The notes under the pieces were generated by a model. That model did no database searches, was not told the DNA's origin, and was given only the letters and a program-made list of their open reading frames with translations. The position numbers and the translations under genes were made by a program. Shown piece by piece: positions 17,554 through 27,089 of a DNA stretch of 64,000 nucleotides (position 1 is the first letter of the stretch; each line of letters begins with the position of its first letter). Origin of the DNA: Polyangium sp. 6x1 (GTDB lineage: Bacteria; Myxococcota_A; Polyangia; Polyangiales; Polyangiaceae); contig NZ_JARZHH010000019.1 in the NCBI RefSeq assembly GCF_029946515.1, positions 1 through 64,000 on the forward strand. Direction: 5' to 3'.

Positions 17554-18561
17554 ATGACCACGCAGGACCTCGCCGCCGTGAGCGGCGCCACGGGATTCAT
17601 CGGCTCGGCTGTCGTGCGCAAGTTGCTCGAAGGAGGCCGCAAGGTGCGCGCGCTCGTCGAGCCCGGGGCCAATCCGAAAAACCTCGAAGGTTTGCCCGCG
17701 GATCGCGTCGAGCGCATCGAGGTCGACGTCTGCGACGCGAAGGGGATGCGCAAGGCGCTCGAAGGCGCGGGCGCGTTTTACCACCTCGCGGCGATCTACA
17801 AGGTGTGGATGCCCGATCCCACGCCGATCCACCGCGTCAACATCGAGGGCACGTTGACCTCGATGCTCGCAGCTCGCGACGTCGGCGTGCGCCGCGTGAT
17901 CTACACGTCCTCGATCGCGGCCGTCGGCTTGAAGGACGACGCGAGCCCCGCCGACGAGTCGACGCCGTGGAACCTCTGGGACATCGCGAACGACTACATC
18001 GCCTCGAAGTACCACGCCGAGCGGGTCGTCACGCGCCTCGCCGAGGCAGGTTTTCCCGTGGTGATCGTGAACCCCGCGTTCCCGTTTGGCCCGCGCGACA
18101 TCGGGCCCACGCCGACCGGCGCGATCATCCTCTCGTTCCTCCACGGGAAGATGCCCGGCGTGGGCGAAGGCGGGTTCTGCGCGGTCGACGTGGACGACGT
18201 CGCGGAGGCGCACGTCGCAGCCGAGACCCGCGGGCGCTTCGGCGAGCGGTACATCCTGGGAAACCACAACATCACGTTCCGCGCGTTCCTCGAGCTCGTC
18301 GCCGAGGTCGCGGGGAAGACGCCGCCGCGGCTGCCGATCCCCTCCGGCCTCGCGCGGGCCATGGCCTTCGGCCTCGAATCCTGGTCCAACCACGTGAGCC
18401 ACGCGCCGCCACTCGCGACGTACAAGAGCGTCCGCTACATGCAGCACCACGCCTACTTCGACGGCGCAAAGGCCCGGCGCGAGCTCGGCATGCCTTGCAC
18501 GCCGCTCCGGACCTCGGTCGAACGCGCGATCGAGTACTTCCGGACGAACGGGATGGTCTAA
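17554..18561 (+). CDS. NAD(P)-dependent epimerase/reductase, HpnA-like
   Basis: A 335-residue extended SDR enzyme. It has a Rossmann motif near residue 8 (SGATGFIGSAVVRKLL) and catalytic Tyr/Lys in YIASKYHAE. The family segments AGAFYHLAAIYKVWMPDP and NIEGT, followed by RRVIYTSSIAAVG, resemble the hopanoid-associated sugar epimerase HpnA and dihydroflavonol-4-reductase-like enzymes. No other hopanoid genes lie nearby, so I do not assign a substrate. The ATG start follows GGAGCC. Its TAA overlaps the stop of the convergent gene in the tetranucleotide CTAA. It diverges from the receiver-H1 gene across a ~250-bp region that should hold both promoters. Confidence 0.82.
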   Translation: MTTQDLAAVSGATGFIGSAVVRKLLEGGRKVRALVEPGANPKNLEGLPADRVERIEVDVCDAKGMRKALEGAGAFYHLAAIYKVWMPDPTPIHRVNIEGTLTSMLAARDVGVRRVIYTSSIAAVGLKDDASPADESTPWNLWDIANDYIASKYHAERVVTRLAEAGFPVVIVNPAFPFGPRDIGPTPTGAIILSFLHGKMPGVGEGGFCAVDVDDVAEAHVAAETRGRFGERYILGNHNITFRAFLELVAEVAGKTPPRLPIPSGLARAMAFGLESWSNHVSHAPPLATYKSVRYMQHHAYFDGAKARRELGMPCTPLRTSVERAIEYFRTNGMV

Positions 18562-19166
18562 GCAGCTCGGGCGAGCGAGATCTTGTCGGATTGTCCGGCC
18601 GCGTAGAAAGAGCGGAGCGCGCGGCGCATCCGATCGAAGTGGCCGCGCCGCGCGAAGCTCTCTTCGAGTCGGCCAGCGAAGCGGGCGGCGAGATCGTTCG
18701 CGAGGCGGTAGCGATCGCCGCGCTCGGTGCCCGGCGGGTGCAGGTACGCCACGGCCTCGAAGAGGCGCGCGCGGATGCGGGCCGCGCGGTCGGGATCGAA
18801 GCGCCGCGCGGCGAGCGGGCCGTGCACGAGGAGCACGTACTTGTCGACCTCGGCCTGGAGCTCCAGCTCGAGCTGCGTGACCGGCAGCTCGCGCCGCGCG
18901 CGCTCGGCCAGGCAGAGGAAATGGCTCACGCCCTCCACGACCTGACAGAGCAGATCGAACGGCGGGTTCGTCGCTTCGAGCGCCGCGCGCGGCAAATGCA
19001 GCACCACGGAGACGCCGTCGTCGTCCTCGCGCACGAAGAGGACCTCGCGGCCTTCTTCCTCGGATGCGTCGATCGGCTGGATGAAGTCCTCCACCGAGGG
19101 CGCCTCCGGGATGCCGTACGTGCCTTCGAGCGCTGCCTGGATGCGCGCGGGCAGCGAGGGCGCCAT
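18558..19166 (-). CDS. Hypothetical protein (second of an overlapping pair)
   Basis: A 202-residue soluble protein of no family I recognise. It begins MAPSLPARIQAALEGTYGI, is rich in Arg, Glu and Leu, and looks mainly helical after residue 70 (ELELQAEVDKYVLLVHG, then RIRARLFEAVAYLH). There is no signal peptide or membrane segment. Its ATG overlaps the TGA of the upstream gene (TGATG), so the two are almost certainly co-translated and probably act together. The stop overlaps that of the convergent epimerase gene. Codon usage is like the neighbours, supporting a real gene. Confidence 0.7.
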   Translation of the reverse strand: MAPSLPARIQAALEGTYGIPEAPSVEDFIQPIDASEEEGREVLFVREDDDGVSVVLHLPRAALEATNPPFDLLCQVVEGVSHFLCLAERARRELPVTQLELELQAEVDKYVLLVHGPLAARRFDPDRAARIRARLFEAVAYLHPPGTERGDRYRLANDLAARFAGRLEESFARRGHFDRMRRALRSFYAAGQSDKISLARAA

Positions 19167-19774
19167 CAGTGGACGCCCTCCTTTCCCCGCGTCGGAACGA
19201 GCCCGCGCGCGCCGAGCTCCTCCGCGATGCGCGACGAACCCGTGCGCAGCCAGCGCTCGTAGAGCTTGAGCAGCCCGCGCTGGCCCTGAGCGCCCTGCGC
19301 GATCGCGCCGTCGGCGACCTCGTTCAGGACCTCCACGAATTGCTCGAATCGATCGGCGAGCTCCGACAGGACGTCGTGCGTCGCGCGCTGGCCCGGCGCG
19401 CGCAGCATGGCCGAGGCGTTGTCGTACGCCGTCGCGCCGACGCGGATCACGTAGCCGCGGTCGATCCCGCGGAGATCGACATGGCCGCCGAAGAAGCCGA
19501 CCCCGTAGAGCACGCCGTCCCCGAGCGCGCGCAGGCGGCGGAAGCGCGTGGTCCCCGAGGCCTCGAGCGCGTCGTGGAGCTGGAAGGCGAGGGGTCGGGA
19601 AAACGCCGACTCGTTTTCCTCGCTGGGGTGGGCATAGTCGCAGAGAATGCCCACGAGGTAGTGCGACGCCGCCGCGGAGGCCTCGATCTTCCGCAAGCGC
19701 AGCGCATCGCCCACGGCGCTCATGAAGTAGTCGGAGATACTAGGAGAGATCGCGATACTGGTAGTACGGCTCAC
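19166..19774 (-). CDS. Hypothetical protein (first of an overlapping pair)
   Basis: A 202-residue soluble protein of no family I recognise, by coincidence the same length as its downstream partner. It starts at a GTG (19774) with GAGGTG just upstream. Segments seen are a helical N terminus (SDYFMSAVGDALRLRKIEASAAASHYLVGILCDYA), a glycine-rich middle (GVLYGVGFFGGHVDLRGID) and a C-terminal helical part (LSELADRFEQFVEVLNEVADG). There is no membrane segment. The SHYLVGILCDYAHP stretch suggests a globular domain, but nothing allows a function. The downstream gene overlaps it by one base. The 263 bp upstream, toward the groES promoter, shows no other gene. Confidence 0.7.
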   Translation of the reverse strand: MSRTTSIAISPSISDYFMSAVGDALRLRKIEASAAASHYLVGILCDYAHPSEENESAFSRPLAFQLHDALEASGTTRFRRLRALGDGVLYGVGFFGGHVDLRGIDRGYVIRVGATAYDNASAMLRAPGQRATHDVLSELADRFEQFVEVLNEVADGAIAQGAQGQRGLLKLYERWLRTGSSRIAEELGARGLVPTRGKEGVH

Positions 19775-20037
19775 GGGGCACCTCGTCCTGGACGGGGCGC
19801 CTTGGGACCGGGATCCAGCAGGCGCCTCGCGCCCGGTTGAACAGCTCGTCCTCGAAAGACCGGCGACAGAGGCTCGCGGACGGCTCGGGGCCGGACACGG
19901 GCCTCATGAACGGAATCTACCGCAGCGGGCGCTCGACGCCCAGCAGACGGCAGACGGTTTTACGTGGGATTCCGAGGATTTGTGGCCACCCCCGGGGGCG
20001 GCTGCCAGCGATCGCGAGGGCCGCGATTTTCCGCCGC

Positions 20038-20065
20038 TTGACAGCCGAACGACCATGACTATCTT
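20038..20065 (+). promoter_or_regulatory. groESL sigma-70-type promoter
   Basis: A perfect -35 hexamer TTGACA (20038-20043) and a -10 TATCTT (20060-20065) are separated by 16 bp. Transcription from this site would begin just before or within the CIRCE element, the usual arrangement for HrcA-controlled groESL. Apart from this promoter and CIRCE, the 455-bp interval 19775-20229 holds no gene that I can see. Confidence 0.8.
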
Positions 20066-20077
20066 CCGCGCCGTTCG

Positions 20078-20104
20078 TTAGCACTCACCCCCCGTGAGTG
20101 CTAA
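20078..20104 (+). promoter_or_regulatory. CIRCE operator (HrcA binding site)
   Basis: A perfect 9-9-9 inverted repeat: TTAGCACTC, a 9-bp spacer, then GAGTGCTAA. This is the consensus CIRCE element, bound by the HrcA repressor, which controls groESL by heat shock in many bacteria. It lies 125 bp before groES and right after the promoter. hrcA is not in the window. Confidence 0.97.
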
Positions 20105-20229
20105 CAATCGAAAAACCGCAAGCTCATCGGGCATGTGGCGGGGGCGCCCCAAGCATGAATGCGCGCGCTCGCGCCTGCCCATTGCGAATGGGATTTGGTG
20201 GCTCTCGGCCACCCCCGGAGGGTTTCACG

Positions 20230-22192
<1,963 letters not shown>

Positions 22193-22239
22193 TCCCACGC
22201 GCGTCGTGACACCCACGACGCAATCGTGAAAGAACAGCG

Positions 22240-22269
22240 AAGGCCGGCTCCATGAGGGGTCGGCCTTTT
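22240..22269 (+). terminator. groESL terminator
   Basis: Stem AAGGCCG (22240-22246) pairs with CGGCCTT (22261-22267) followed by a T run (CTTTTGCTTT), 47 bp after groEL. Confidence 0.8.
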
Positions 22270-22338
22270 GCTTTCCATGGCGCACGAACCCGACGATGCA
22301 GCGCGCCATCGAGGCCGGAGCCTTGCTACAGTAGAGGC

Positions 22339-23265
22339 ATGTGGGATCGGCGGCACCTCTCCGGGTTGGCGAGCTCCGCCTTCCGGGCGCTTGGCCGGCT
22401 GGTCCACTACCTCGACCTGCACGAGGCGCCGCGGGCGGCGAGCGCCATGGCGTTCGACGCGTTCCTCAGCATCATCCCGCTGCTCGCCGTGGCCGGCTGG
22501 GCGCTGCATCGGCTGCGCGACGCGGCGGCGGAGCTGCTCGGATCGCTGCTCAGCGCGGCGCCTCCGTCCGTCTCGGCCGCGCTCGGCGAGGACTTCTTCC
22601 GCATCTCCGACGCGAAGGCCCTCGTGCTCGCGCCGCTCGGCCTCCTCGCGTTTTTGTGGGTCTCGTCGGCCGGCGCGGCGACGGCGATCGGCGTGTTCGA
22701 GACGATGTTCGTCTGCACGCCCCGTCCCTGGTGGAAGCGGCGCCTCGTGGGCCTCGGGCTCGTGCTCGGCGCGATCCCGGCGGTCGGGCTCGCCACGTTC
22801 ATGGGCATCGTGTTCACGCACGTGACCGGCTCGCTCGGCGCGACGATCGTGGCGGCAGCCGGACCTGCGTTGATCCTGACCGGGCTGATCGCGGCGTTCT
22901 TCCGCCTCACGATCACGCGGCCGCCGTCGGTGCGGAGGCGCGTCTGGCCGGGCGCGCTCGTGACCGTGTCGCTCTGGGCGATCGTCTCGACGTTGTTCTC
23001 GGTCTACGTGGCGAGTTTGGCGCGGTACGCGACGCTCTACGGCGCGCTCGCGAACGTCGCGGTGCTCCTGTTCTGGCTGTGGCTCTTGTCGATCTCGCTG
23101 CTCGTGGGCGGTGAGGTGAACGCGCAGCTCGAGGGCGTGCGCGATCCGCACGACGACGCGCCGGAGCGGTGGCTCGCCCCGAAGGCCGAGGGGCCGCGCT
23201 CGATTCAGCCGCCTCCGCCGCCCGCGTCGGGCTTGCGGCCGAAGAGGACCGCGTCGAGCGAGTAA
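22339..23265 (+). CDS. YihY/BrkB-family inner-membrane protein
   Basis: A 308-residue protein with about six membrane helices and the family opening LHEAPRAASAMAFDAFLSIIPLLAVAGWALHRL. Later helices include LVLAPLGLLAFLWVSSAGAATAIGVFETMF and a C-terminal WLWLLSISLLVGGEVNAQLE, which is the conserved end of the BrkB family. Function is not established; the family was once mis-assigned as RNase BN. The start is set at the ATG (MWDRRHL); longer in-frame reading upstream runs into the groEL terminator. Its last 61 bp overlap the convergent DoxX gene, and the overlapped part encodes a low-complexity Pro/Ser tail. Confidence 0.85.
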   Translation: MWDRRHLSGLASSAFRALGRLVHYLDLHEAPRAASAMAFDAFLSIIPLLAVAGWALHRLRDAAAELLGSLLSAAPPSVSAALGEDFFRISDAKALVLAPLGLLAFLWVSSAGAATAIGVFETMFVCTPRPWWKRRLVGLGLVLGAIPAVGLATFMGIVFTHVTGSLGATIVAAAGPALILTGLIAAFFRLTITRPPSVRRRVWPGALVTVSLWAIVSTLFSVYVASLARYATLYGALANVAVLLFWLWLLSISLLVGGEVNAQLEGVRDPHDDAPERWLAPKAEGPRSIQPPPPPASGLRPKRTASSE

Positions 23266-23669
23266 CGGCCGCCGCCGGTGAAAGCGAGCCCGAGGCCGAC
23301 GATCGAGAGCAGGAACGGATACTCGAACGGCACGCCCTTCACGGAGCCGACGTGCGCGGCGTCGGGCAGATGCATGGAGGCCCAGGCGACGACCATGTTG
23401 AAGGCGACGACCGCGGCCGCGGGGCGCGTGAGCAGGCCGAGCAGGAGACAGATCCCGCCGAGGAATTCGGCGAGGGTCGAGCACCAGGCGAGCAGCGTCG
23501 GCGCGGGAAACCCCTTCATCGCGAGGCCGCCGGCGAGCCCGGCGGGGCCGTCCACGAGCTTCGAGAACCCGTGCGCGGCGAGCAGCGCGCCCGTCGCGAG
23601 CCGGACCAGCAAGAGGCCCAGCGAGCCCGTGCGATTCGAATCGGGATAGAGCAGGGATCGGAGCTTCAT
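23205..23669 (-). CDS. DoxX-family membrane protein
   Basis: A 154-residue protein with four predicted membrane helices: LGLLLVRLATGALLAAHGFSKL with the conserved HG, then LLAWCSTLAEFLGGICLLLGL, PAAAVVAFNMVVAWASMH and YPFLLSIVGLGLAF. The pattern is that of DoxX/DoxD-like proteins. These are small integral membrane proteins, some linked to thiol redox or quinone reduction, with function usually unknown. The last residues (KPDAGGGGG) come from the part that overlaps the convergent BrkB-like gene. Upstream, 112 bp separate it from the end of the VWA lipoprotein gene. Confidence 0.85.
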   Translation of the reverse strand: MKLRSLLYPDSNRTGSLGLLLVRLATGALLAAHGFSKLVDGPAGLAGGLAMKGFPAPTLLAWCSTLAEFLGGICLLLGLLTRPAAAVVAFNMVVAWASMHLPDAAHVGSVKGVPFEYPFLLSIVGLGLAFTGGGRYSLDAVLFGRKPDAGGGGG

Positions 23670-23781
23670 GCCCGTGACGTAGCACGGGACACGCCGCGCG
23701 AGGCCCGGGGCCAGGCGAGCCCGGCGGCCGGGCGCACGAGGAGGGGCGGAGGCAAAAAACGTTTGGCCTGAAAACCGCTTT

Positions 23782-25143
23782 CTATTTGAGGATGGTCTCG
23801 CAGCCGACCTGGATGTCGACCTTCACGTCGGTGGCCGCGCCGAGGGCCTCGCAGGCCTTGCCCAGGAGCTGGACCTTGCCGTCCTGCGTGTAGTCCCAGC
23901 AGCCGTCCTGCGGGCAGAAATCCAGCGGATCCGAGCGCTTTTTCAGGTTTTGCAGCATGCCGTCGAGCGTGATGTTCACGTTGACCTGGGCCGTGTCGAT
24001 CTGCTCGCCGGGCGGCGGGGGCGGCAGGTCGTAGACGCAGCCGAGCGCCTTGCCGCGGACGTCGGCGATCGCCTTGGCCAGCGCGTCGGCGTTGAACTGC
24101 GCGCCGTTCGAGAGATCGATATGGCAAGGTTTGGCGGGGGCGGCCCCGGCCTCCGTGAAGGCGGCGTCCTTGTCGCAGCTCGGATCCACGGTGTCCGGCG
24201 ATCCGCTCACCGCGTACGTCGAGAGCGCGAGGAGCATGTTGTAGGGCGGGGTATCGAATCCGTCGACCTTCGCGCCCGTGCTGTTCGACCCGGGGACGCC
24301 CACGACGAACGTGAAAATGGGCTTGCTCGCGTCGGTGCGCGCGGCCGTGATGAGATCGTTCACGCTCTTCGGCATTTCCCAGTCCGGACAGCCATTGAGG
24401 TCCTGATAGCCGGGCCTCGCGGGGCTCGCGACGGACGTGCACGAGAAACCGCCGTCCGTGATGAGCACGAGCATGCGGCGCTCGATGTTTTCGGCCTTGA
24501 GCGACGCATATCCCGCCGTGAGAGCATCGTAGATGGGGGAGCCGTCGTCGCTGTTGCTGAGGGGCGAGTGGCTGGCGAGCCAGTCATACATTTGACGGCG
24601 TACGCCCATCGGCGCGTTCGTCTTGTCCTTGCCCGCCGGCGCCATCGGGACCTGCGGCAGGAACGAAAAGCCGCACGAGACGCCGCCGATGATTTGCTTG
24701 CACAGCTCGTAATCGAGCCCCTGGCACAAGCACACCGGCGGATCCGTCAGGCTCGCCGGGAAGACCGTGAGCCCGAGAGACATCGTGTCGAAGACGTCCT
24801 TGTCGATTGCGGATTTGATCGCGAGCTGCGCCGTCCCCCACTTGGACGATTTGTTCATGCTGGCGCTCGCGTCGAGGACGGTGAGCATGGCCGAAGGCGC
24901 CTGCTGGGCCTCGGCCGTGAACTTCGCGCAAGCCGGGCCCCCGCCGCCCACGCCTCCGCCGAACCCACCCACGCCACCGCCCCCGGGCCCGACGGGTCCG
25001 CCATTGCCCTCGCCGCCCTCGCCGCCCTCCCCTCCGCTGCCCGAACGGCCACTGCCGCCCGCCGCGCAGCCTCCCCCGAGCCCGATTCCCATCGAAATGC
25101 CAAGCCCCAGGCTCACACCGAGCCACCGCAGAAAGCGCGCCAT
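23782..25143 (-). CDS. VWA-domain lipoprotein with Gly-rich linker
   Basis: A 453-residue exported protein. The signal sequence ends in lipobox GGGC near residue 26, followed by a GSGGEGGEGG/GGGVGGFGG linker (residues 30-72). A VWA domain follows with a MIDAS-like motif LDASASMNKSSKWG and TDGGFSCTS. Many cysteines (CLCQGLDYELCK, QDGCWDY) suggest disulfides and surface exposure. The ATG is preceded by GAGGAGG. Gly-rich linkers followed by adhesive or enzymatic domains are common in this group; the chitinase at the window start has the same style. An adhesion or protein-binding role is inferred from VWA only. It diverges from the GHKL gene pair. Confidence 0.82.
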   Translation of the reverse strand: MARFLRWLGVSLGLGISMGIGLGGGCAAGGSGRSGSGGEGGEGGEGNGGPVGPGGGGVGGFGGGVGGGGPACAKFTAEAQQAPSAMLTVLDASASMNKSSKWGTAQLAIKSAIDKDVFDTMSLGLTVFPASLTDPPVCLCQGLDYELCKQIIGGVSCGFSFLPQVPMAPAGKDKTNAPMGVRRQMYDWLASHSPLSNSDDGSPIYDALTAGYASLKAENIERRMLVLITDGGFSCTSVASPARPGYQDLNGCPDWEMPKSVNDLITAARTDASKPIFTFVVGVPGSNSTGAKVDGFDTPPYNMLLALSTYAVSGSPDTVDPSCDKDAAFTEAGAAPAKPCHIDLSNGAQFNADALAKAIADVRGKALGCVYDLPPPPPGEQIDTAQVNVNITLDGMLQNLKKRSDPLDFCPQDGCWDYTQDGKVQLLGKACEALGAATDVKVDIQVGCETILK

Positions 25144-25336
25144 CGTTTCCTCCTCAGTCGTAAGGAAAACGACCAGAGCGTATCAGAAGCCAGACCTCGA
25201 AATCGACCACGACGAGCGGCCCACGAACGAAATGGGCGGATCGCGTCTCCACGCCCAGAACACAAGCCAAGGAGAACGCTCGACAGCGGAACCCCCCCTT
25301 GCGCGAGAGGTAACTTGGCCCACCATTGCTTGCTCG

Positions 25337-27055
25337 ATGGCGACGGCACGCAGCGCTCCGGACTCTTCGCCCCTCGGGACGCCTCCGGCCGAGCAATCGG
25401 CGCACGCAGGGCCGTTCACGAGGACGCACATCGACCTCGCCGCGGCCCGCGCCGGCGGAATCGCACGCGGGGGGGTGCGGGAGGGCGAGCTCAGTTTCCT
25501 CGGCTCCCTGCACGAGCTCGTGGCCATCGGGCTCTATCGGCCCGCGCTCTCGGCGCTCGTCTCGGGGACCGGAGCGCCGGCCCGGCCGCCGATGGATCGG
25601 GCCTACCTGCTCAAGATCCTCGATGAGGAGGTGGGCCGGCAGTTCGGCCACCCGCTCCGGCCCGTGGTCGAGCTCGTGCTGAACGCGATCGACGCGACGC
25701 CCGAGCACCCGGCGGTCGTGGACGTACGCGTGCGCGAAGGCGTGGTGACCGTGACCGACGACGGGATCGGCATGGATCTGCGGACGATCCTGTCACGGCT
25801 GCTCGTGCCGTTCGCCACCGACAAACGGCCCGGCGTGGACCTCGGGCGCTTCGGCGTGGGCTTCTTCTCGGTCATCGGCCTCGGGCTGCCCGATCCGTCG
25901 AGCCTGTCGATCGAGGTGGAGACGGGCGACGGGACCTCGGGCTGGTCGCTCTCGGTGCTCGCCGATGGGCCGGAGCCGTCGTCGCTCGTCTGCGCGATCC
26001 GCAAGCTCACGCCACGCGCCGGGACGCGCGTGCAGGTGCGCTCGTCGCTCGTCGAGGCCGAGGCGCTGCGCGCCTACCTGCGCGACGCGCTGCACTTCTT
26101 CCCGAAGGAGCGCGCGGTCGTGAACCTCGACGGCGCGCCGCTGAACGACGGCCGTTACCTCTCGGGAGGCGCGCACTTCTCGGACGCGCTCTCGCCCGAA
26201 GATCCGAGTCGCGTCGCGCGCTTCTACGTGGGCGGCCGCGCGCTCGTGACCGGGATCAGCGCAGCGACGTACCACGCCGGCGTGAAGGTCGAGGGCTGCC
26301 TGGCGATCCCGGAGCTCGCGCTGATCGACTTCCCCTCCGCGGTGGAGCTCACCGAGGGGCGCGACGCGCTCAAGCCGTGCCGCAACTTCCGCGCGACCGC
26401 GGCGGCGTTCTACCGCAGGCTCACGGACCTCGCGCGCGCGCCGGGGACGAGCCGCAAGTCGGCCGATCGCCTGGCGGAGGTCGCCGCGCAGATCAGCGCG
26501 CTCATGCTGCAATCCGCGGCGTGGAACGAGGTCGCGCCCGAGCTCGCGCGCGCCTTGCTCGGCCCCGATCGGTACCTCGTCGGCCCGGAGCGGCGCGAGC
26601 CTTTGATCGGCTTCCTCGGCAGCAACGTGGAGGCCCGGCTCTTCGTCCCCGAGAGCTTCTGGGCCGAGCGCGAGTGGCAAGGGTTCATCCCCGGCGAGCG
26701 AGAGCTGCTCGCGCGCGAGCTCGAGATCGATCACGCCGAGAGCCTGTCGAGCCTCGCGCGGCGCCGCCCGGATCTGCCGGGGATCGTGGAGCTCGCGCGT
26801 CGATCCGAGCGCCCCGAGGCCGTGCCCGTGGCACTCGCCCGCGGCCGCAAGAGCGCGCCGGGGCCGCTGCCTTGCCTCGGGACGCGTCACGCGCTGCTCG
26901 TGCGCGAGGACGCGCCCGCGGTCGCGCGGCGCGTGGGCTGGGCGGAGCAGTACGCGCTGCGCGTCGCGTTCGATCGCGCGACGGGCATGCGTGAACCGGA
27001 TCTCGAACGCGAGCTCATCGTCAGCGAGCCGATCGGGGTCACGGGAGCGGCGTAA
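25337..27055 (+). CDS. GHKL (Hsp90/MutL-type) ATPase protein A
   Basis: A 572-residue protein with a Bergerat-fold ATPase: N box with E112 and N116 (VVELVLNAIDA), G1 box D141-G145 (DDGIGM), and G2 box ~170-176 (GRFGVGFFSV). The order and the LLVPFATDK segment between boxes resemble Hsp90, MutL and MORC-type ATPases more than histidine kinases: there is no dimerisation/phosphoacceptor His domain. The C-terminal half is Arg-rich and unassigned. The start is uncertain; ATG 25337 lacks a ribosome site, and another ATG lies at 25592, but that one would remove a segment that looks coding. It is followed after 34 bp by its paralogue, so the two are probably an operon. Confidence 0.8.
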   Translation: MATARSAPDSSPLGTPPAEQSAHAGPFTRTHIDLAAARAGGIARGGVREGELSFLGSLHELVAIGLYRPALSALVSGTGAPARPPMDRAYLLKILDEEVGRQFGHPLRPVVELVLNAIDATPEHPAVVDVRVREGVVTVTDDGIGMDLRTILSRLLVPFATDKRPGVDLGRFGVGFFSVIGLGLPDPSSLSIEVETGDGTSGWSLSVLADGPEPSSLVCAIRKLTPRAGTRVQVRSSLVEAEALRAYLRDALHFFPKERAVVNLDGAPLNDGRYLSGGAHFSDALSPEDPSRVARFYVGGRALVTGISAATYHAGVKVEGCLAIPELALIDFPSAVELTEGRDALKPCRNFRATAAAFYRRLTDLARAPGTSRKSADRLAEVAAQISALMLQSAAWNEVAPELARALLGPDRYLVGPERREPLIGFLGSNVEARLFVPESFWAEREWQGFIPGERELLARELEIDHAESLSSLARRRPDLPGIVELARRSERPEAVPVALARGRKSAPGPLPCLGTRHALLVREDAPAVARRVGWAEQYALRVAFDRATGMREPDLERELIVSEPIGVTGAA

Positions 27056-27089
27056 CCGAGCGCGCCTCGGGGAATCAAGGGGGGAACCG

